The notes under the pieces: model-generated
The model's database searches: none
Told to the model about the DNA's origin: nothing
What the model saw: the letters and a program-made list of their open reading frames with translations, nothing else
Part shown: piece by piece, positions 15,993-25,687 of the stretch
How positions within the stretch are numbered: the first letter of the stretch is position 1
Layout: each line of letters begins with the position of its first letter
Program-made: the position numbers and the translations under genes
NCBI GenBank assembly: GCA_964647395.1
Contig: CAZYHR010000034.1
Location: forward strand, 1 to 28,490
Direction: 5' to 3'
DNA from: Phosphoribacter sp964647395
GTDB taxonomy: Bacteria > Actinomycetota > Actinomycetes > Actinomycetales > Dermatophilaceae
Length of the DNA: 28,490 nt

Positions 15993-17951
15993 TCACTGCA
16001 TCAGCCACACGGCGCCGACGAGCGCGACGACACCGAGCACGAGGGTCAGGGCGTAGGAGCGGGCCATGCCGTTCTGGATCTTGCGGACCCGGGCGGAGGT
16101 GCCGCCGACGAGGGCGGCCAGACCGCCGACCGCGCCGTCGACACCGCGCCGGTCGAGGAAGACCAGCCCGCGGGTCAGGTGGATGCCGGGGCGCATGAGC
16201 AGCCCCTCGTTGACGGCGTCCTGGTAGAGGTCCTGCCGGGCCGCCCGGGTCAACAGGCTGCCGGCCGGAGCCGTCTTCGGGACGGTGCGCTGCCAGTACA
16301 TCTGCCAGGCCAGGAACGTGCCCGCGATCACCACCGCGATGGTGAGCAGCATGATGACCAGCCAGTGCAGCACCGGGGCGTGGTGCTCGTCGCCGTGCGC
16401 CCCGAAGACCGGGGACAGCCAGCTGACGATCGGCAGGCTGGACCCGAACGGCCAGGCCAGGATGAGGCCCAACAGCGCCGACCCGAAGGCGAGGATGATC
16501 ATCGGGTAGGTCATCAGGCGGGGCGACTCGTGCGGGTGCGCGTCCTGCGGCCAACGCTTGTCGCCGTGGAAGGTCATGAAGAACAGCCGGGACATGTAGA
16601 AGGCGGTGATGCCGGCGCCGACCAGGGCCGCGGTCCCGAAGACCCACGGCCGCCACCCGTCGCCGACGAACGCCGACTCGATGATCTTGTCCTTGCTCCA
16701 GAAGCCGGCGAACGGCGGAACGCCCAGGATCGCCAACCAGCCCAGGCCGAAGGTGGCCCAGGTGATCTTCATCGCCCCGGACAGGTTGCCGAAGCCGCGC
16801 ATGTCGACCCGGTCGTTCATGCCGTGCATGACCGACCCGGCGCCGAGGAACATGCCGGCCTTGAAGAAGCCGTGGGTCAGCAGGTGGAAGATCGCGAAGG
16901 CGTAGCCCACCGGGCCCAGCCCCGCGGCGAGCATCATGTAGCCGATCTGGCTCATCGTCGAGGCGGCCAGGGCCTTCTTGATGTCGTCCTTAGCGCAGCC
17001 GACGATCGCCCCGAACAGCAGGGTGATCGCGCCGACCACGACGACGGCGGTCTGCGCCGCCGGGGCGCCCTCGAAGATCGCGAAGCTGCGCACGATGAGG
17101 TAGACGCCCGCGGTGACCATGGTCGCCGCGTGGATCAGCGCGGACACCGGGGTCGGGCCGGCCATGGCGTCGCCGAGCCAGCTCTGCAGCGGGAACTGCG
17201 CGGACTTGCCGCAGGCGGCCAGCAGCAGGAACAGCCCGATCAGGGTCAGCGCGCCCTGGCCGGCCCCGGCGACGGCCGCGTTGACGCCGGCGAAGTCGAC
17301 CCGGCCGAACTGCCAGAACATGCCCATGATCGCCACCGACAACCCGAGGTCACCGATCCGGTTGACGATGAACGCCTTGTTGCCGGCGGTCGCATACGTG
17401 GGGTTGGTGTACCAGAAGCCGATGAGCAGGTAGGAGGCCAGGCCGACGCCCTCCCAGCCGACGTAGAGCAGCAGGTAGGAGTCGGCGGTGACCAGCAGCA
17501 GCATGGCCGCGACGAAGAGGTTGAGGTAGGCGAAGAAGCGTCGCTTGTTGGGGTCGTGCTCCATGTAGCCCAGCGAGTACACGTGGATGAGTGACCCGAC
17601 GAAGGTGATGAGCAGCACGAAGCACATCGACAGCGGGTCGAACAGCAGGCCCGCGTCGAGGTTGAAGTTGCCCGCCGGCACCCAGGAGTACAGGTGCAGG
17701 CCCAGCGCTCGGTCGTCGGCCGGACGGCCCAGCAGTTGCAGGAAGATGAGCAGCCCGACGACGAACGAGCCCCAGGACAGGGCGACGGCCAGCAGTGGGC
17801 CGAAGGAGTCGGTGCGTCGACCGCCGACCAGCAGCAGCAGCGCCCCCAGGGCCGGCAGGGCGACGAGCAGCCAGCCGAGCGCGGCCATGCCGGTGGCCTG
17901 GTCGACCGCGGTCGCTGCCGGCGCCGCCAGCGGCGTGAGGAGAGAGATCAC
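15993..17951 (-). CDS. nuoL: NADH-quinone oxidoreductase subunit L
   Basis: A 652-residue distal antiporter-like subunit of complex I. Visible marks: FDPLSMCFVLLITFVGSLIH, GYMEHDPNKRRFFAYLNLF, LLLYVGWEGVGLASYLLIGF (conserved Glu), NKAFIVNRIGD, PLQSWLGDAMAGPTPVSALI, and HAATMVTAGVYLI. The C-terminal part contains the long amphipathic lateral-helix region and a last membrane helix. Length is normal. The start GTG at 17951 has GGGAG nine bases upstream. It follows nuoK by 13 bases and its stop meets the nuoM start region. An intact gene. Confidence 0.96.
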   Translation of the reverse strand: MISLLTPLAAPAATAVDQATGMAALGWLLVALPALGALLLLVGGRRTDSFGPLLAVALSWGSFVVGLLIFLQLLGRPADDRALGLHLYSWVPAGNFNLDAGLLFDPLSMCFVLLITFVGSLIHVYSLGYMEHDPNKRRFFAYLNLFVAAMLLLVTADSYLLLYVGWEGVGLASYLLIGFWYTNPTYATAGNKAFIVNRIGDLGLSVAIMGMFWQFGRVDFAGVNAAVAGAGQGALTLIGLFLLLAACGKSAQFPLQSWLGDAMAGPTPVSALIHAATMVTAGVYLIVRSFAIFEGAPAAQTAVVVVGAITLLFGAIVGCAKDDIKKALAASTMSQIGYMMLAAGLGPVGYAFAIFHLLTHGFFKAGMFLGAGSVMHGMNDRVDMRGFGNLSGAMKITWATFGLGWLAILGVPPFAGFWSKDKIIESAFVGDGWRPWVFGTAALVGAGITAFYMSRLFFMTFHGDKRWPQDAHPHESPRLMTYPMIILAFGSALLGLILAWPFGSSLPIVSWLSPVFGAHGDEHHAPVLHWLVIMLLTIAVVIAGTFLAWQMYWQRTVPKTAPAGSLLTRAARQDLYQDAVNEGLLMRPGIHLTRGLVFLDRRGVDGAVGGLAALVGGTSARVRKIQNGMARSYALTLVLGVVALVGAVWLMQ

Positions 17952-17964
17952 GGGTGTCGCTCCC

Positions 17965-18264
17965 TTACAGCTTCAGCAGGTTGGCGTCGTCGACCGAGGC
18001 CGAGCGGCGGGCGCGGAAGATGGCCATGATGATCGCCAGGCCGACGACGACCTCGGCGGCGGCCACGACCATGATGAACAGGGCCATGACCTGGCCGTCG
18101 AGATTGCCGTGCACCCGGGAGAAGGTCACCAGGGCCAGGTTGGCGGCGTTGAGCATGAGCTCGACACCCATGAAGACGATGATCGCGTTGCGGCGCATGA
18201 GCACCGTCGCGGTGCCGATGGTGAACAGCACCGCCGACAGGTAGATGTAGTTGGTGAGGCTCAT
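17965..18264 (-). CDS. nuoK: NADH-quinone oxidoreductase subunit K
   Basis: A 99-residue, three-helix membrane subunit (Mrp-like) of complex I. The two proton-channel glutamates correspond to Glu35 (FMGVELMLNAANL) and Glu71 (VVAAAEVVVGLAI), equivalent to Glu36 and Glu72 of the E. coli protein. The ATG at 18264 overlaps the nuoJ stop (ATGA) and has GAGGAGG ten bases upstream. Longer open frames in the same phase cover nuoJ and are not real. Size and motifs match the family exactly. Confidence 0.96.
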   Translation of the reverse strand: MSLTNYIYLSAVLFTIGTATVLMRRNAIIVFMGVELMLNAANLALVTFSRVHGNLDGQVMALFIMVVAAAEVVVGLAIIMAIFRARRSASVDDANLLKL

Positions 18265-19028
18265 CGCGCGCGACCCTCCTCGATCTCGAGCTCGGCTCTG
18301 GCCTCGGCCTCGGCATAGCTGGTCGGTGCGGTGATCTGGTCGCGGGCCACCAGCACCCGCGACACCGACAGCGGGCTGGGCGTGCCGTCCGGCAGCAGCG
18401 CCGGGGTGTCGACCGCGTTGTGCCGGGCGTACACGCCGGGGGCCGGCAGGCCGGCGACGAAGGAGTTGTCCCGCACCCGCCGCTCGGACAGCTCGCGCTG
18501 CGAGGGCCGGCGCTCGAGCCGCTCGCGGTGGGCCAGCACCATGGCGCCGAGGGCCGCGGTGATGAGCAGCGCCGAGGTCGCTTCGAAGACCAGCACGTAC
18601 TTGCCGAAGATCAGCAGCGACAACTGGGTGACGTTGCCCTGGGCGTTGGCCTCGTCCAGGCCCTCGGCCTGGACCGTGCCGATCGAGCCGACGGCCAGCA
18701 CCATGAGCGTCAGCAGGCCCAGGGCCAGCACGACCGAGGCGACCCGCTGCCCGCGGATGGTCTCGACGATCGAGTCGGAGGAGTCCACGCCGATGAGCAT
18801 GAGGACGAACAGGAACAGCATCATCACGGCGCCGGTGTAGACGAACACCTGCACCACGCCGAGGAACTCGGCGTCGGAGGCGAGGTAGAGCACCCCCAGG
18901 TTGACCATGACGAAGGCCATGCACAGGGCCGCGTGGATGGCCTTGCGGGCCAGGATCAACCCCAGCGCCGCGAGCACCATGAGTGGGCCGAGGACCCAGA
19001 ACAGGTAGGCCTCTCCGTTGCCGGTCAT
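18261..19028 (-). CDS. nuoJ: NADH-quinone oxidoreductase subunit J
   Basis: A 255-residue membrane subunit of complex I with five hydrophobic helices in the first 165 residues. The conserved VFVYTGAVMMLFLFVLMLIG (helix 3 with the pi-bulge region, important in coupling) lies near residues 61-80. The remaining 90 residues form a charged, Arg/Glu-rich cytoplasmic tail (LERRPSQRELSERRVRDNSF and AEAEARAELEIEEGRAR). The E. coli protein lacks this tail, but such tails are common in actinobacterial NuoJ. The ATG at 19028 overlaps the nuoI stop and has GGGAGG nine bases upstream. Confidence 0.95.
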   Translation of the reverse strand: MTGNGEAYLFWVLGPLMVLAALGLILARKAIHAALCMAFVMVNLGVLYLASDAEFLGVVQVFVYTGAVMMLFLFVLMLIGVDSSDSIVETIRGQRVASVVLALGLLTLMVLAVGSIGTVQAEGLDEANAQGNVTQLSLLIFGKYVLVFEATSALLITAALGAMVLAHRERLERRPSQRELSERRVRDNSFVAGLPAPGVYARHNAVDTPALLPDGTPSPLSVSRVLVARDQITAPTSYAEAEARAELEIEEGRAR

Positions 19029-19747
19029 CGCGTCGGACCTCCCTCGGAGACCATCTCGGCGCTGCCGTCACCTTCGGTGACCGAGTCGCCCCGCGCCTGC
19101 TCGTCGACCCAGGCACGCTGCTCCTCGGTGGCCGAGGCGACCTTGCCGAGGTAATAGTCGCGCTCCTGCATGCCCTCGACCATCGGGTGCGGGGCCGCGA
19201 GCATGCCCTCCTGCAGCGGCGCCAGCAACTGGTCCTTGGTGAAGATCAGGTCGGCGCGGTTGGTGTCGGCCAGTTCGTAGAAGTTGGTCATCGTCAGCGC
19301 CCGGGTCGGGCAGGCCTCGATGCACAGGCCGCAGAAGATGCACCGCAGGTAGTTGATCTGGTAGACGCGGCCGTAGCGCTCGCCGGGCGAGAACCGCTGA
19401 CCGGTCGCGTCGTCGTTGTCGGCGCCCTCGACGAGGATCGCGTCCGCCGGGCAGGCCCACGCGCACAGCTCACAGCCGACGCACTTCTCCAGCCCGTCCG
19501 GGTGCCGGTTGAGCTGATGCCGGCCGTGGAAGCGGGGGGCGGTGGGGCGCTTCTCCTCCGGGTACTCCTCGGTGTAGACCTTGCGGAACATCGTCGCGAA
19601 GGACACCCCGAACCCGGCGAGCGAGGCGGGCAGCGTCTCGGCCAGCCACCCACCGCGTGGCTCGGGCACCTCGTGACTCGGGGTCGACCGCTGGGCGGGC
19701 ACCCCGCCGGTGCTTCGCTCGGCCGGGCGTGGGGTCTGGTCAGCCAC
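19025..19747 (-). CDS. nuoI: NADH-quinone oxidoreductase subunit I
   Basis: A 240-residue iron-sulfur subunit carrying clusters N6a and N6b between NuoG and NuoB. Two CxxCxxCxxxCP motifs are clear: Cys89/92/95/99 (CVGCELCAWACP) and Cys136/139/142/146 (CIFCGLCIEACP). The N-terminal 33 residues are a polar extension; the C-terminal 80 residues are Glu/Ala-rich, as usual in actinobacteria. The start GTG at 19747 overlaps the end of nuoH by eight bases. Compare the shorter paralogue at 447-845, which lacks both extensions. Confidence 0.96.
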   Translation of the reverse strand: MADQTPRPAERSTGGVPAQRSTPSHEVPEPRGGWLAETLPASLAGFGVSFATMFRKVYTEEYPEEKRPTAPRFHGRHQLNRHPDGLEKCVGCELCAWACPADAILVEGADNDDATGQRFSPGERYGRVYQINYLRCIFCGLCIEACPTRALTMTNFYELADTNRADLIFTKDQLLAPLQEGMLAAPHPMVEGMQERDYYLGKVASATEEQRAWVDEQARGDSVTEGDGSAEMVSEGGPTR

Positions 19748-21092
19748 GTTCGGTCTCCTTGGTGGTCACGGTCGACGCGGTGACGGCTGGTATGCCGCGG
19801 TCCGGCTCGACCAGTCGCTGCCCGGGCAGCGGCGGCACCGGGTAGCCCCCGGCGAACGGGTCGATCTCGTCGGGTGGCGGCGCCTTGTCCTCCGCCACGC
19901 CCCGGTCGAGGACGAAGATGACCAGCAGGGCCAGCGCGGCCACCCCGGCGATGATGAACAGCACCGAGCGCATCAGGCGCAGCGGGCCGAGCTGGACGAC
20001 CTCGGTGCCGAGCCAGCCGTTGGTCGCCGCGCGCAGCAGGGCGGCCAGGACCACCCAGACGACGGCGGTCGGGATGAGCAGCTTCCAGCCGAGCTTCATG
20101 AACTGGTCGTAGCGCACCCGCGGCAGGGTGCCGCGCAGCCAGACGAACAAGAACATGAACATCCAGATCTTGATGGTGAACCACAGCAGGCCCCACCAGC
20201 CGCCGTCGAGCGCCAGCCCGCCGAACAGCCAATCCGGCAGCCGCAGCGTCCAGCCGCCGAGGAACAGCGTGGTGGCCAGCGCCGAGACGGTGAACATGTT
20301 GATGTACTCGCCGAGGAAGAACATGGCGAACCGCATCGACCCGTACTCGGTGTGGAAGCCGCCGACGATCTCACCCTCACCCTCGGCCAGGTCGAAGGGC
20401 AGCCGGTTGGTCTCACCGACCATGGTGACGACGTAGATGAGGAACGACGGGATCGCGGTGACGATGAACCACACGCTGTTGGCCTGGGCCGCGACGATGC
20501 TCGAGGTCGACATCGACCCGGCGTAGAGGAAGACCGCGACCAGCGCCAGGCCCATGGCGATCTCGTAGGAGATGATCTGCGCGGTCGAGCGCAGGCCACC
20601 CATGAGCGGGAAGGTCGAACCCGACGACCAGCCCGCCATGAGGATGCCGTAGGCGCCGACCGAGGCGACGGCCAGCACCAGCAGGGCGGCCAGCGGGACG
20701 TCGGTGAGTTGCAGCGGCGTGTAGTGCCCGAACATCCACACCATGCCGCCCATCGGAATGATGCCGAAGGAGATGAACGAGGTCGTCGCGGCGATCAGTG
20801 GGGCGAGGGTGAAGACGACCCGGTCGGCGTTGGCCGGGGTGACGTCCTCCTTGAACATCGACTTCATGCCGTCGGCCAACGTCTGCAGCAGGCCGAACGG
20901 GCCGTTGCGGTTGGGGCCGGGGCGCTGCTGCATGCGCCCGATGACCCGCCGTTCGAACCAGATGACCAGCAGCGTGCTGATCAGCAGGTAGACGAAGATC
21001 AGCAGCGCCTTGACCAGCGAGAGCCACAGGGGCGTGTCGCTGAAGTCGGCCTGTGGCTGCTCCAGCACGGGCATCACCAGGACCGGGACCAT
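19740..21092 (-). CDS. nuoH: NADH-quinone oxidoreductase subunit H
   Basis: A 450-residue membrane subunit forming part of the quinone-binding chamber of complex I. Family marks: GPNRNGPFGLLQTLADGMK, the following FKED, ETNRLPFDLAEGEGEIVGG (conserved acidic loop), and FHTEYGSMRFAMFFLGEY. About eight helices are visible, and a Pro-rich cytoplasmic tail of some 45 residues ends the protein. The start is ATG at 21092, sharing one base with the nuoG stop (TGATG); GTG at 21095 is the in-frame alternative. Near the tail, the codons GGC-ATA-CCA (at 19790-19798) create a copy of the dispersed motif using the rare Ile codon ATA. Confidence 0.96.
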   Translation of the reverse strand: MVPVLVMPVLEQPQADFSDTPLWLSLVKALLIFVYLLISTLLVIWFERRVIGRMQQRPGPNRNGPFGLLQTLADGMKSMFKEDVTPANADRVVFTLAPLIAATTSFISFGIIPMGGMVWMFGHYTPLQLTDVPLAALLVLAVASVGAYGILMAGWSSGSTFPLMGGLRSTAQIISYEIAMGLALVAVFLYAGSMSTSSIVAAQANSVWFIVTAIPSFLIYVVTMVGETNRLPFDLAEGEGEIVGGFHTEYGSMRFAMFFLGEYINMFTVSALATTLFLGGWTLRLPDWLFGGLALDGGWWGLLWFTIKIWMFMFLFVWLRGTLPRVRYDQFMKLGWKLLIPTAVVWVVLAALLRAATNGWLGTEVVQLGPLRLMRSVLFIIAGVAALALLVIFVLDRGVAEDKAPPPDEIDPFAGGYPVPPLPGQRLVEPDRGIPAVTASTVTTKETERG

Positions 21093-23545
21093 CACCGGGC
21101 ACCACCCTTCGTCACCGAGACCCGGGTGCCGGAGTCGGCCCCGAGCGTCGAGCGGACCGCGCAGCCCGCCGAGTTGGTCGGCAGCCACACCACCCCGTCG
21201 ACCATGTCGTCGACGATCTGCACCGGCACGGTGAGCGAGCCGGCGGGGGTGCTGACCAGCACGTCGTCGCCGTCGGCGACCTCGATCCGAGCGGCCAGCG
21301 CCGGGCCGACCCGGACGACCGTGCGCGCGGCGGTGCCGGCCAGGAACGGCTCGCCGTCCTGCAGCCGGCCCCGGTCGAGCAACGTCGACCAGGTCGACAG
21401 GACGACGTCGCCCGCGCCGCCGGGGATCGCCGCGGGGGCCGGGGCCGGCATCGGGGCCGGGTTGCCGGTCCACGGACCGAGTTCCTCCCACTGGGCCCGG
21501 ATCTGCGCGTGGGTGCGGGTGTCGAGGAAGACCCCCAGTTCGGCGGCCAGCATGTCGAGCACCCGGTGGTCGCTCATCGCGGTCGTGTCGAGGGCGGCCC
21601 CGAACTCGCGGATCCGGCCCTCCCAGTTGACCAGCGAGCCGGCCTTCTCGGCGTGCGGGGCGACCGGCAGCACGACGTCGGCCAGGTCGGTCACGGCGCT
21701 GGCGCGCACCTCGAGCGAGACCACGAAGGCCCGCTGCAGGGCCCGCTCGGCCTCGGCCACCCCGAGGTCGGCCGGGTCGACGCCGCCGACGACGAGGGCA
21801 CCGATCCGTCCGGCCGCGGCATCCTTGACGATGGCCGCGGTGTCGCGACCGGGGGTGTCGGGCAGGCTGTCGACCTCCCAGGCCTCGCAGACCTCGGCCC
21901 GCGCCCCGGCCAGGGCGACCGGACGGCCGCCGGGCAGCAGGCCACCGAGGGCACCGGCTTCGAGTGCGCCGCGCTCACCGGCGCGGCGCGGGATCCAGGC
22001 CAGCTTGGCGCCGGTGGCGGTGGCCAGGTCCGCGGCGGCGGCCAGGGCTCCCGGGGAGGTGGCCATCCGCTCGCCGACGAGGATGACCCCGTCCTGCCCG
22101 AGGGCGGTGGCGATCTCCTGGTCGACCAGGCCGGCCAGCACTTGGCCCTCGGTGCCCGGCACGGCCGGCAGCAGCCGCCCGCCGAGCTTGGCCAGGCCGC
22201 GCGAGGTGTAGGGGGCCACGGCATACACGGCGGTGCCCGAGGTGCGGGTCGCCTTGCGCAGCCGCAGGAAGACGATCGGCGATTCCTCCTCGGGCTCGAA
22301 CCCGACCAGCAGCACGGTGCGGGCCGCCTCGAGGGCGGCATAGGTCAGCCCGGCGCCGGGGCCGGTGGTCACCACGTGCTTGGCCAGGAAGGCCGCCTCG
22401 TCGACCGAGTGCGGCCGCGCCCGGAAGTCGACGTCGTTGGTGCCCAACACGATCCGGGCGAACTTGCCGTAGGCGTAGGCGTCCTCGGCGGTGACCCGGC
22501 CACCGACCAGCACGGCCCCCGAGCCGGCCGCGCGCAGCCCGGCGGCAGCGGCCTCGAGCGCCTCGGGCCAGCCGACGACCTGCAGCGTGCCGTCCGGCTG
22601 ACGCACCAGCGGCATGTCGAGCCGGTCCGGCAGGGTGGCGTACTGGAAGGCCCAGCGGCCCTTGTCGCAGTTCCACTCCTCGTTGACCTCGGGGTCGTCC
22701 AGGGCCATGCGGCGCAGCACCTGGCCCCGGCGGTGGTCGATGCGCAGGGCGCAGCCGCTGGCGCAGTGCTCGCAGACCCCCGGCGTCGACACCAGGTCGA
22801 ACGGCCGGCTGCGGAAGCGGTAGGCCGCTCCGGTCAGCGCGCCGACCGGGCAGATCTGCACGGTGTTGCCGGAGAAGTAACTCTCGAAGGGCTTCTCCTC
22901 GTAGATGCCGATCTGGCTCATCGCACCCCGCTCGGTGAGGTTGATGAACCGGTCACCGGCGATCTGATCGGAGAAGCGGGTGCACCGCTGGCACAGGATG
23001 CACCGCTCGCGGTCGAGCAGCACCTGGGTGGAGACGTTGATCGGCTTGGGGAAGGTGCGCTTGATGTCGTCGAAGCGGGTCACCTCGCGCCCGTTGGACA
23101 TCGCCTGGTTCTGCAGCGGGCACTCCCCGCCCTTGTCGCACACCGGACAGTCGAGCGGGTGGTTGATGAGCAGCAGTTCCATGACGCCCTGCTGGGCCTT
23201 GTCGGCCACCGGCGAGGAGTGCTGGGTGTTGACGACCATGCCCTCGCTGACCGTCATCGTGCACGACGTCTGCGGCTTGGGCATCGGGCGGGCCGGGGTG
23301 GGCCGACCGTCCGGGCCGGGGGGTCCGGGCATGGCCACGTCGACCAGGCACTGGCGGCAGGCGCCGGCCGGGTCGAGCAGCGGGTGGTCGCAGAACCGCG
23401 GGATGTGGATGCCGGCGTGCTCCGCGGCGCGGATGATGAGCGTGCCCTTGGGGACGGTCACCTCGATGCCGTCGATGGTGAAGGTCACCCCGTCCGGGCG
23501 GGGCGCCTCGCCGCCGGGGGCGGGACTGGTGGTCGACGCCGTCAT
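21092..23545 (-). CDS. nuoG: NADH-quinone oxidoreductase subunit G
   Basis: An 817-residue subunit carrying several iron-sulfur clusters of the electron chain from NuoF. The N-terminal [2Fe-2S] domain has Cys52, Cys63 and Cys66 (RFCDHPLLDPAGACRQC) and the fourth cysteine in TSCTMTV. Then come HPLDCPVCDKGGECPLQ (His/Cys-ligated cluster), CILCQRCTRF with a later CPVGALT, and CEHCASGCALRIDHR with EWNCDKGR (the extra N7-type cluster). The C-terminal two thirds resemble molybdopterin oxidoreductases but serve a structural role in complex I. The ATG at 23545 overlaps the nuoF stop (ATGA) and has AAGGAGG ten bases upstream. An open frame extends far upstream across nuoF and is not coding. Confidence 0.96.
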   Translation of the reverse strand: MTASTTSPAPGGEAPRPDGVTFTIDGIEVTVPKGTLIIRAAEHAGIHIPRFCDHPLLDPAGACRQCLVDVAMPGPPGPDGRPTPARPMPKPQTSCTMTVSEGMVVNTQHSSPVADKAQQGVMELLLINHPLDCPVCDKGGECPLQNQAMSNGREVTRFDDIKRTFPKPINVSTQVLLDRERCILCQRCTRFSDQIAGDRFINLTERGAMSQIGIYEEKPFESYFSGNTVQICPVGALTGAAYRFRSRPFDLVSTPGVCEHCASGCALRIDHRRGQVLRRMALDDPEVNEEWNCDKGRWAFQYATLPDRLDMPLVRQPDGTLQVVGWPEALEAAAAGLRAAGSGAVLVGGRVTAEDAYAYGKFARIVLGTNDVDFRARPHSVDEAAFLAKHVVTTGPGAGLTYAALEAARTVLLVGFEPEEESPIVFLRLRKATRTSGTAVYAVAPYTSRGLAKLGGRLLPAVPGTEGQVLAGLVDQEIATALGQDGVILVGERMATSPGALAAAADLATATGAKLAWIPRRAGERGALEAGALGGLLPGGRPVALAGARAEVCEAWEVDSLPDTPGRDTAAIVKDAAAGRIGALVVGGVDPADLGVAEAERALQRAFVVSLEVRASAVTDLADVVLPVAPHAEKAGSLVNWEGRIREFGAALDTTAMSDHRVLDMLAAELGVFLDTRTHAQIRAQWEELGPWTGNPAPMPAPAPAAIPGGAGDVVLSTWSTLLDRGRLQDGEPFLAGTAARTVVRVGPALAARIEVADGDDVLVSTPAGSLTVPVQIVDDMVDGVVWLPTNSAGCAVRSTLGADSGTRVSVTKGGAR

Positions 23546-24858
23546 GCGGTCGCGGCCTCCTTGATGTCGAAGAGCACCGACGCGGCCGGCGGGAACAGCT
23601 CCGCCGCCGGGGTGTGCATGCCGGCCTCGAACTCCTCGCGGAAGTACTTGATGGCCGACGTGATCGGGCTGGTCGCCGCATCGCCGAGGGCGCAGAACGA
23701 GCGGCCCAGGATGTTGTCGCAGATGTCGTCGAGCTTCTCGATGTCGCCCTCGAGGCCCTGGCCGTGTTCGAGCCGCTCCATGATCTGGCGCAGCCACCAG
23801 GTGCCCTCGCGGCACGGGGTGCACTTGCCGCAGGACTCGTGAGCGTAGAAGTCGGTCCACCGGGCGACGGCCCGCACGACCGACACGGTCTCGTCGAAGC
23901 ACTGCAGCGCCCGGGTGCCGAGCATCGAGCCGGCCGCGACGACCGAGTCGAAGTCGAGCGGGACGTCGAGGTGGGCGTCGGTGAAGATCGGCGTCGAGGA
24001 CCCACCCGGGGTCCAGAACTTCAGCTTGTGCCCGCCGCGGATGCCGCCGGCCAACTCGACCAGTTCGCGCATGGTGATGCCGAGCGGTGCCTCGAACTGG
24101 CCGGGGTTGGTCACGTGCCCGGAGAGGCTGAAGATGCCGAAGCCGGTGGACTTCTCGGTGCCCATGCTCTTGAACCAGTCGGCGCCGTGCAGGACGATGC
24201 CCGGCACCGAGGCGATCGACTCGACGTTGTTGACCGAGGTCGGCCGGGCGTAGAGACCCTGCGCGCCGGGGAACGGCGGCTTGAGCCGCGGCTGGCCGCG
24301 CCGGCCCTCGAGCGAGTCGAGCCGCGCGGTCTCCTCGCCGCAGATGTAGGCGCCGGCGCCGGCGTGCACGGTGATGTCGATGTTGACGCCCGTGCCGTGG
24401 ACGTCGGTGCCCAGATGCCCGGCGGCGCGGGCCTCCTCGACGGCGCGCAGCAGCCGGCGGTAGACGTGCACGACCTCGCCGCGCAGGTAGATGAAGGCGT
24501 GCTCGCAGCCCACCGCGTAGGAGGAGATCGCCAGACCCTCGATGAGCACCTGCGGGTCGGCCATCATCAGCGGGATGTCCTTGCAGGTGCCCGGCTCGGA
24601 CTCGTCGGCGTTGACGACGATGTAGCGGGGGCCGCCGTCCGGCTTGGCCATGAACGACCACTTCATGCCGGTGGGGAAGCCGGCCCCGCCGCGGCCCCGG
24701 ATCGCCGAGTCCTTGACGGCGGCGAGCACCGCCTCCGGTGCCATGCCCAGCGCCTTGCGCCACGCGGCATACCCACCGGTCTTCTCGTATGCCGCGAGCG
24801 TCCACGACCGCTCGTCACCCCAGTGGGCGGTGAGGACCGGGGTCAGCTGCGTGGTCAT
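23542..24858 (-). CDS. nuoF: NADH-quinone oxidoreductase subunit F
   Basis: A 438-residue NADH-binding flavoprotein of complex I. The FMN/NADH region shows IRGRGGAGFPTGMKWSFM (from residue 53) and AGAYICGEETARLDSLEG; the N3 cluster ligands are SCGKCTPCREGTWW (near residue 340) and the later SFCALGDAA. The ATG at 24858 overlaps the nuoE stop, with a strong AAGGAGG seven bases upstream. An unusual feature is a perfect inverted repeat in codons 22-32 (LAAYEKTGGYAAW), described separately. Length and motifs are normal. Confidence 0.97.
   Translation of the reverse strand: MTTQLTPVLTAHWGDERSWTLAAYEKTGGYAAWRKALGMAPEAVLAAVKDSAIRGRGGAGFPTGMKWSFMAKPDGGPRYIVVNADESEPGTCKDIPLMMADPQVLIEGLAISSYAVGCEHAFIYLRGEVVHVYRRLLRAVEEARAAGHLGTDVHGTGVNIDITVHAGAGAYICGEETARLDSLEGRRGQPRLKPPFPGAQGLYARPTSVNNVESIASVPGIVLHGADWFKSMGTEKSTGFGIFSLSGHVTNPGQFEAPLGITMRELVELAGGIRGGHKLKFWTPGGSSTPIFTDAHLDVPLDFDSVVAAGSMLGTRALQCFDETVSVVRAVARWTDFYAHESCGKCTPCREGTWWLRQIMERLEHGQGLEGDIEKLDDICDNILGRSFCALGDAATSPITSAIKYFREEFEAGMHTPAAELFPPAASVLFDIKEAATA
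24764..24795. repeat. Perfect 9-bp inverted repeat in the 5' part of nuoF
   Basis: GCGGCATAC (24764-24772) and GTATGCCGC (24787-24795) are exact inverse copies separated by 14 bases. Each arm is a copy of the dispersed motif. In nuoF the arms encode Ala-Ala-Tyr (GCG-GCA-TAC) and Tyr-Ala-Ala (TAT-GCC-GCG), so synonymous codons differ while the DNA arms match. In mRNA it could form a hairpin about 60-95 bases after the start codon. Confidence 0.85.
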
Positions 24859-25687
24859 GGCGTCGCCTCCTTGCCGGGTGCGGGCCGGTCGGCCGAGCTG
24901 TGCTCATCGCCTGGCTTCGGGGCCACCGACGCGGGGTGGGCGCCGGGCGGCTGGGTGGCCGGCGGGGTCTGGTCCTCACCCGCGGGCGCGACCCAGCCGC
25001 GCTCGTTGGCGATGCGCAGGCCGAGCAGCGAGGCCGGGCCGGCCGCGACCCCTTCGTCGGCGCGCCCGTCCAGGAAGCCGGCCAGGACCCGGGAGACCTC
25101 CTTGAAGGTGCAGACCTTGGCGGCGCCCCGGGTCGGGGTGACGTCCTTGCCGGCCCGCAGGTCGTCGACCAACTGGATCGTCGAGTCGGGGCTCTGGTTG
25201 TCGAAGAACTCCCAGTTGGCCATGACCACCGGCGCGTAGTCGCAGGCCGCGTTGCACTCGACCCGCTCGAGGGTGATCTTGCCGTCGGGGGTGGTCTCGT
25301 CGTGCCCCACGCCCAGGTGCTCGGACACCGCGTCGAAGATCGCGTCGCCGCCCATGATCGCGCACAGCGTGTTGGTGCACACCCCGACCGTGTATTCGCC
25401 GTTGGGGTGGCGTTTGTACTGGGTGTAGAACGTGGCGACCCCGCTGACCTCGGCGGTGGTCAGTTCGAGGACCTCGGCGCAGAACTCGATGCCCCGGCCG
25501 GTGACGTAGCCGTCGACCGACTGCACGAGGTGCAGCAGCGGCAGCAGGGCCGAGCGCTTGACCGGGTAGCGGGCCACGACCTCGGCGGCGTCGGCCTGCA
25601 ACTGGGCCAGCGTCGCCTGGTCGTAGGGCTGCTTGCTCGCCTCGTCGACGTACAGGTAGCCCGACGGCGCGCCCTGTGAGAGATCCA

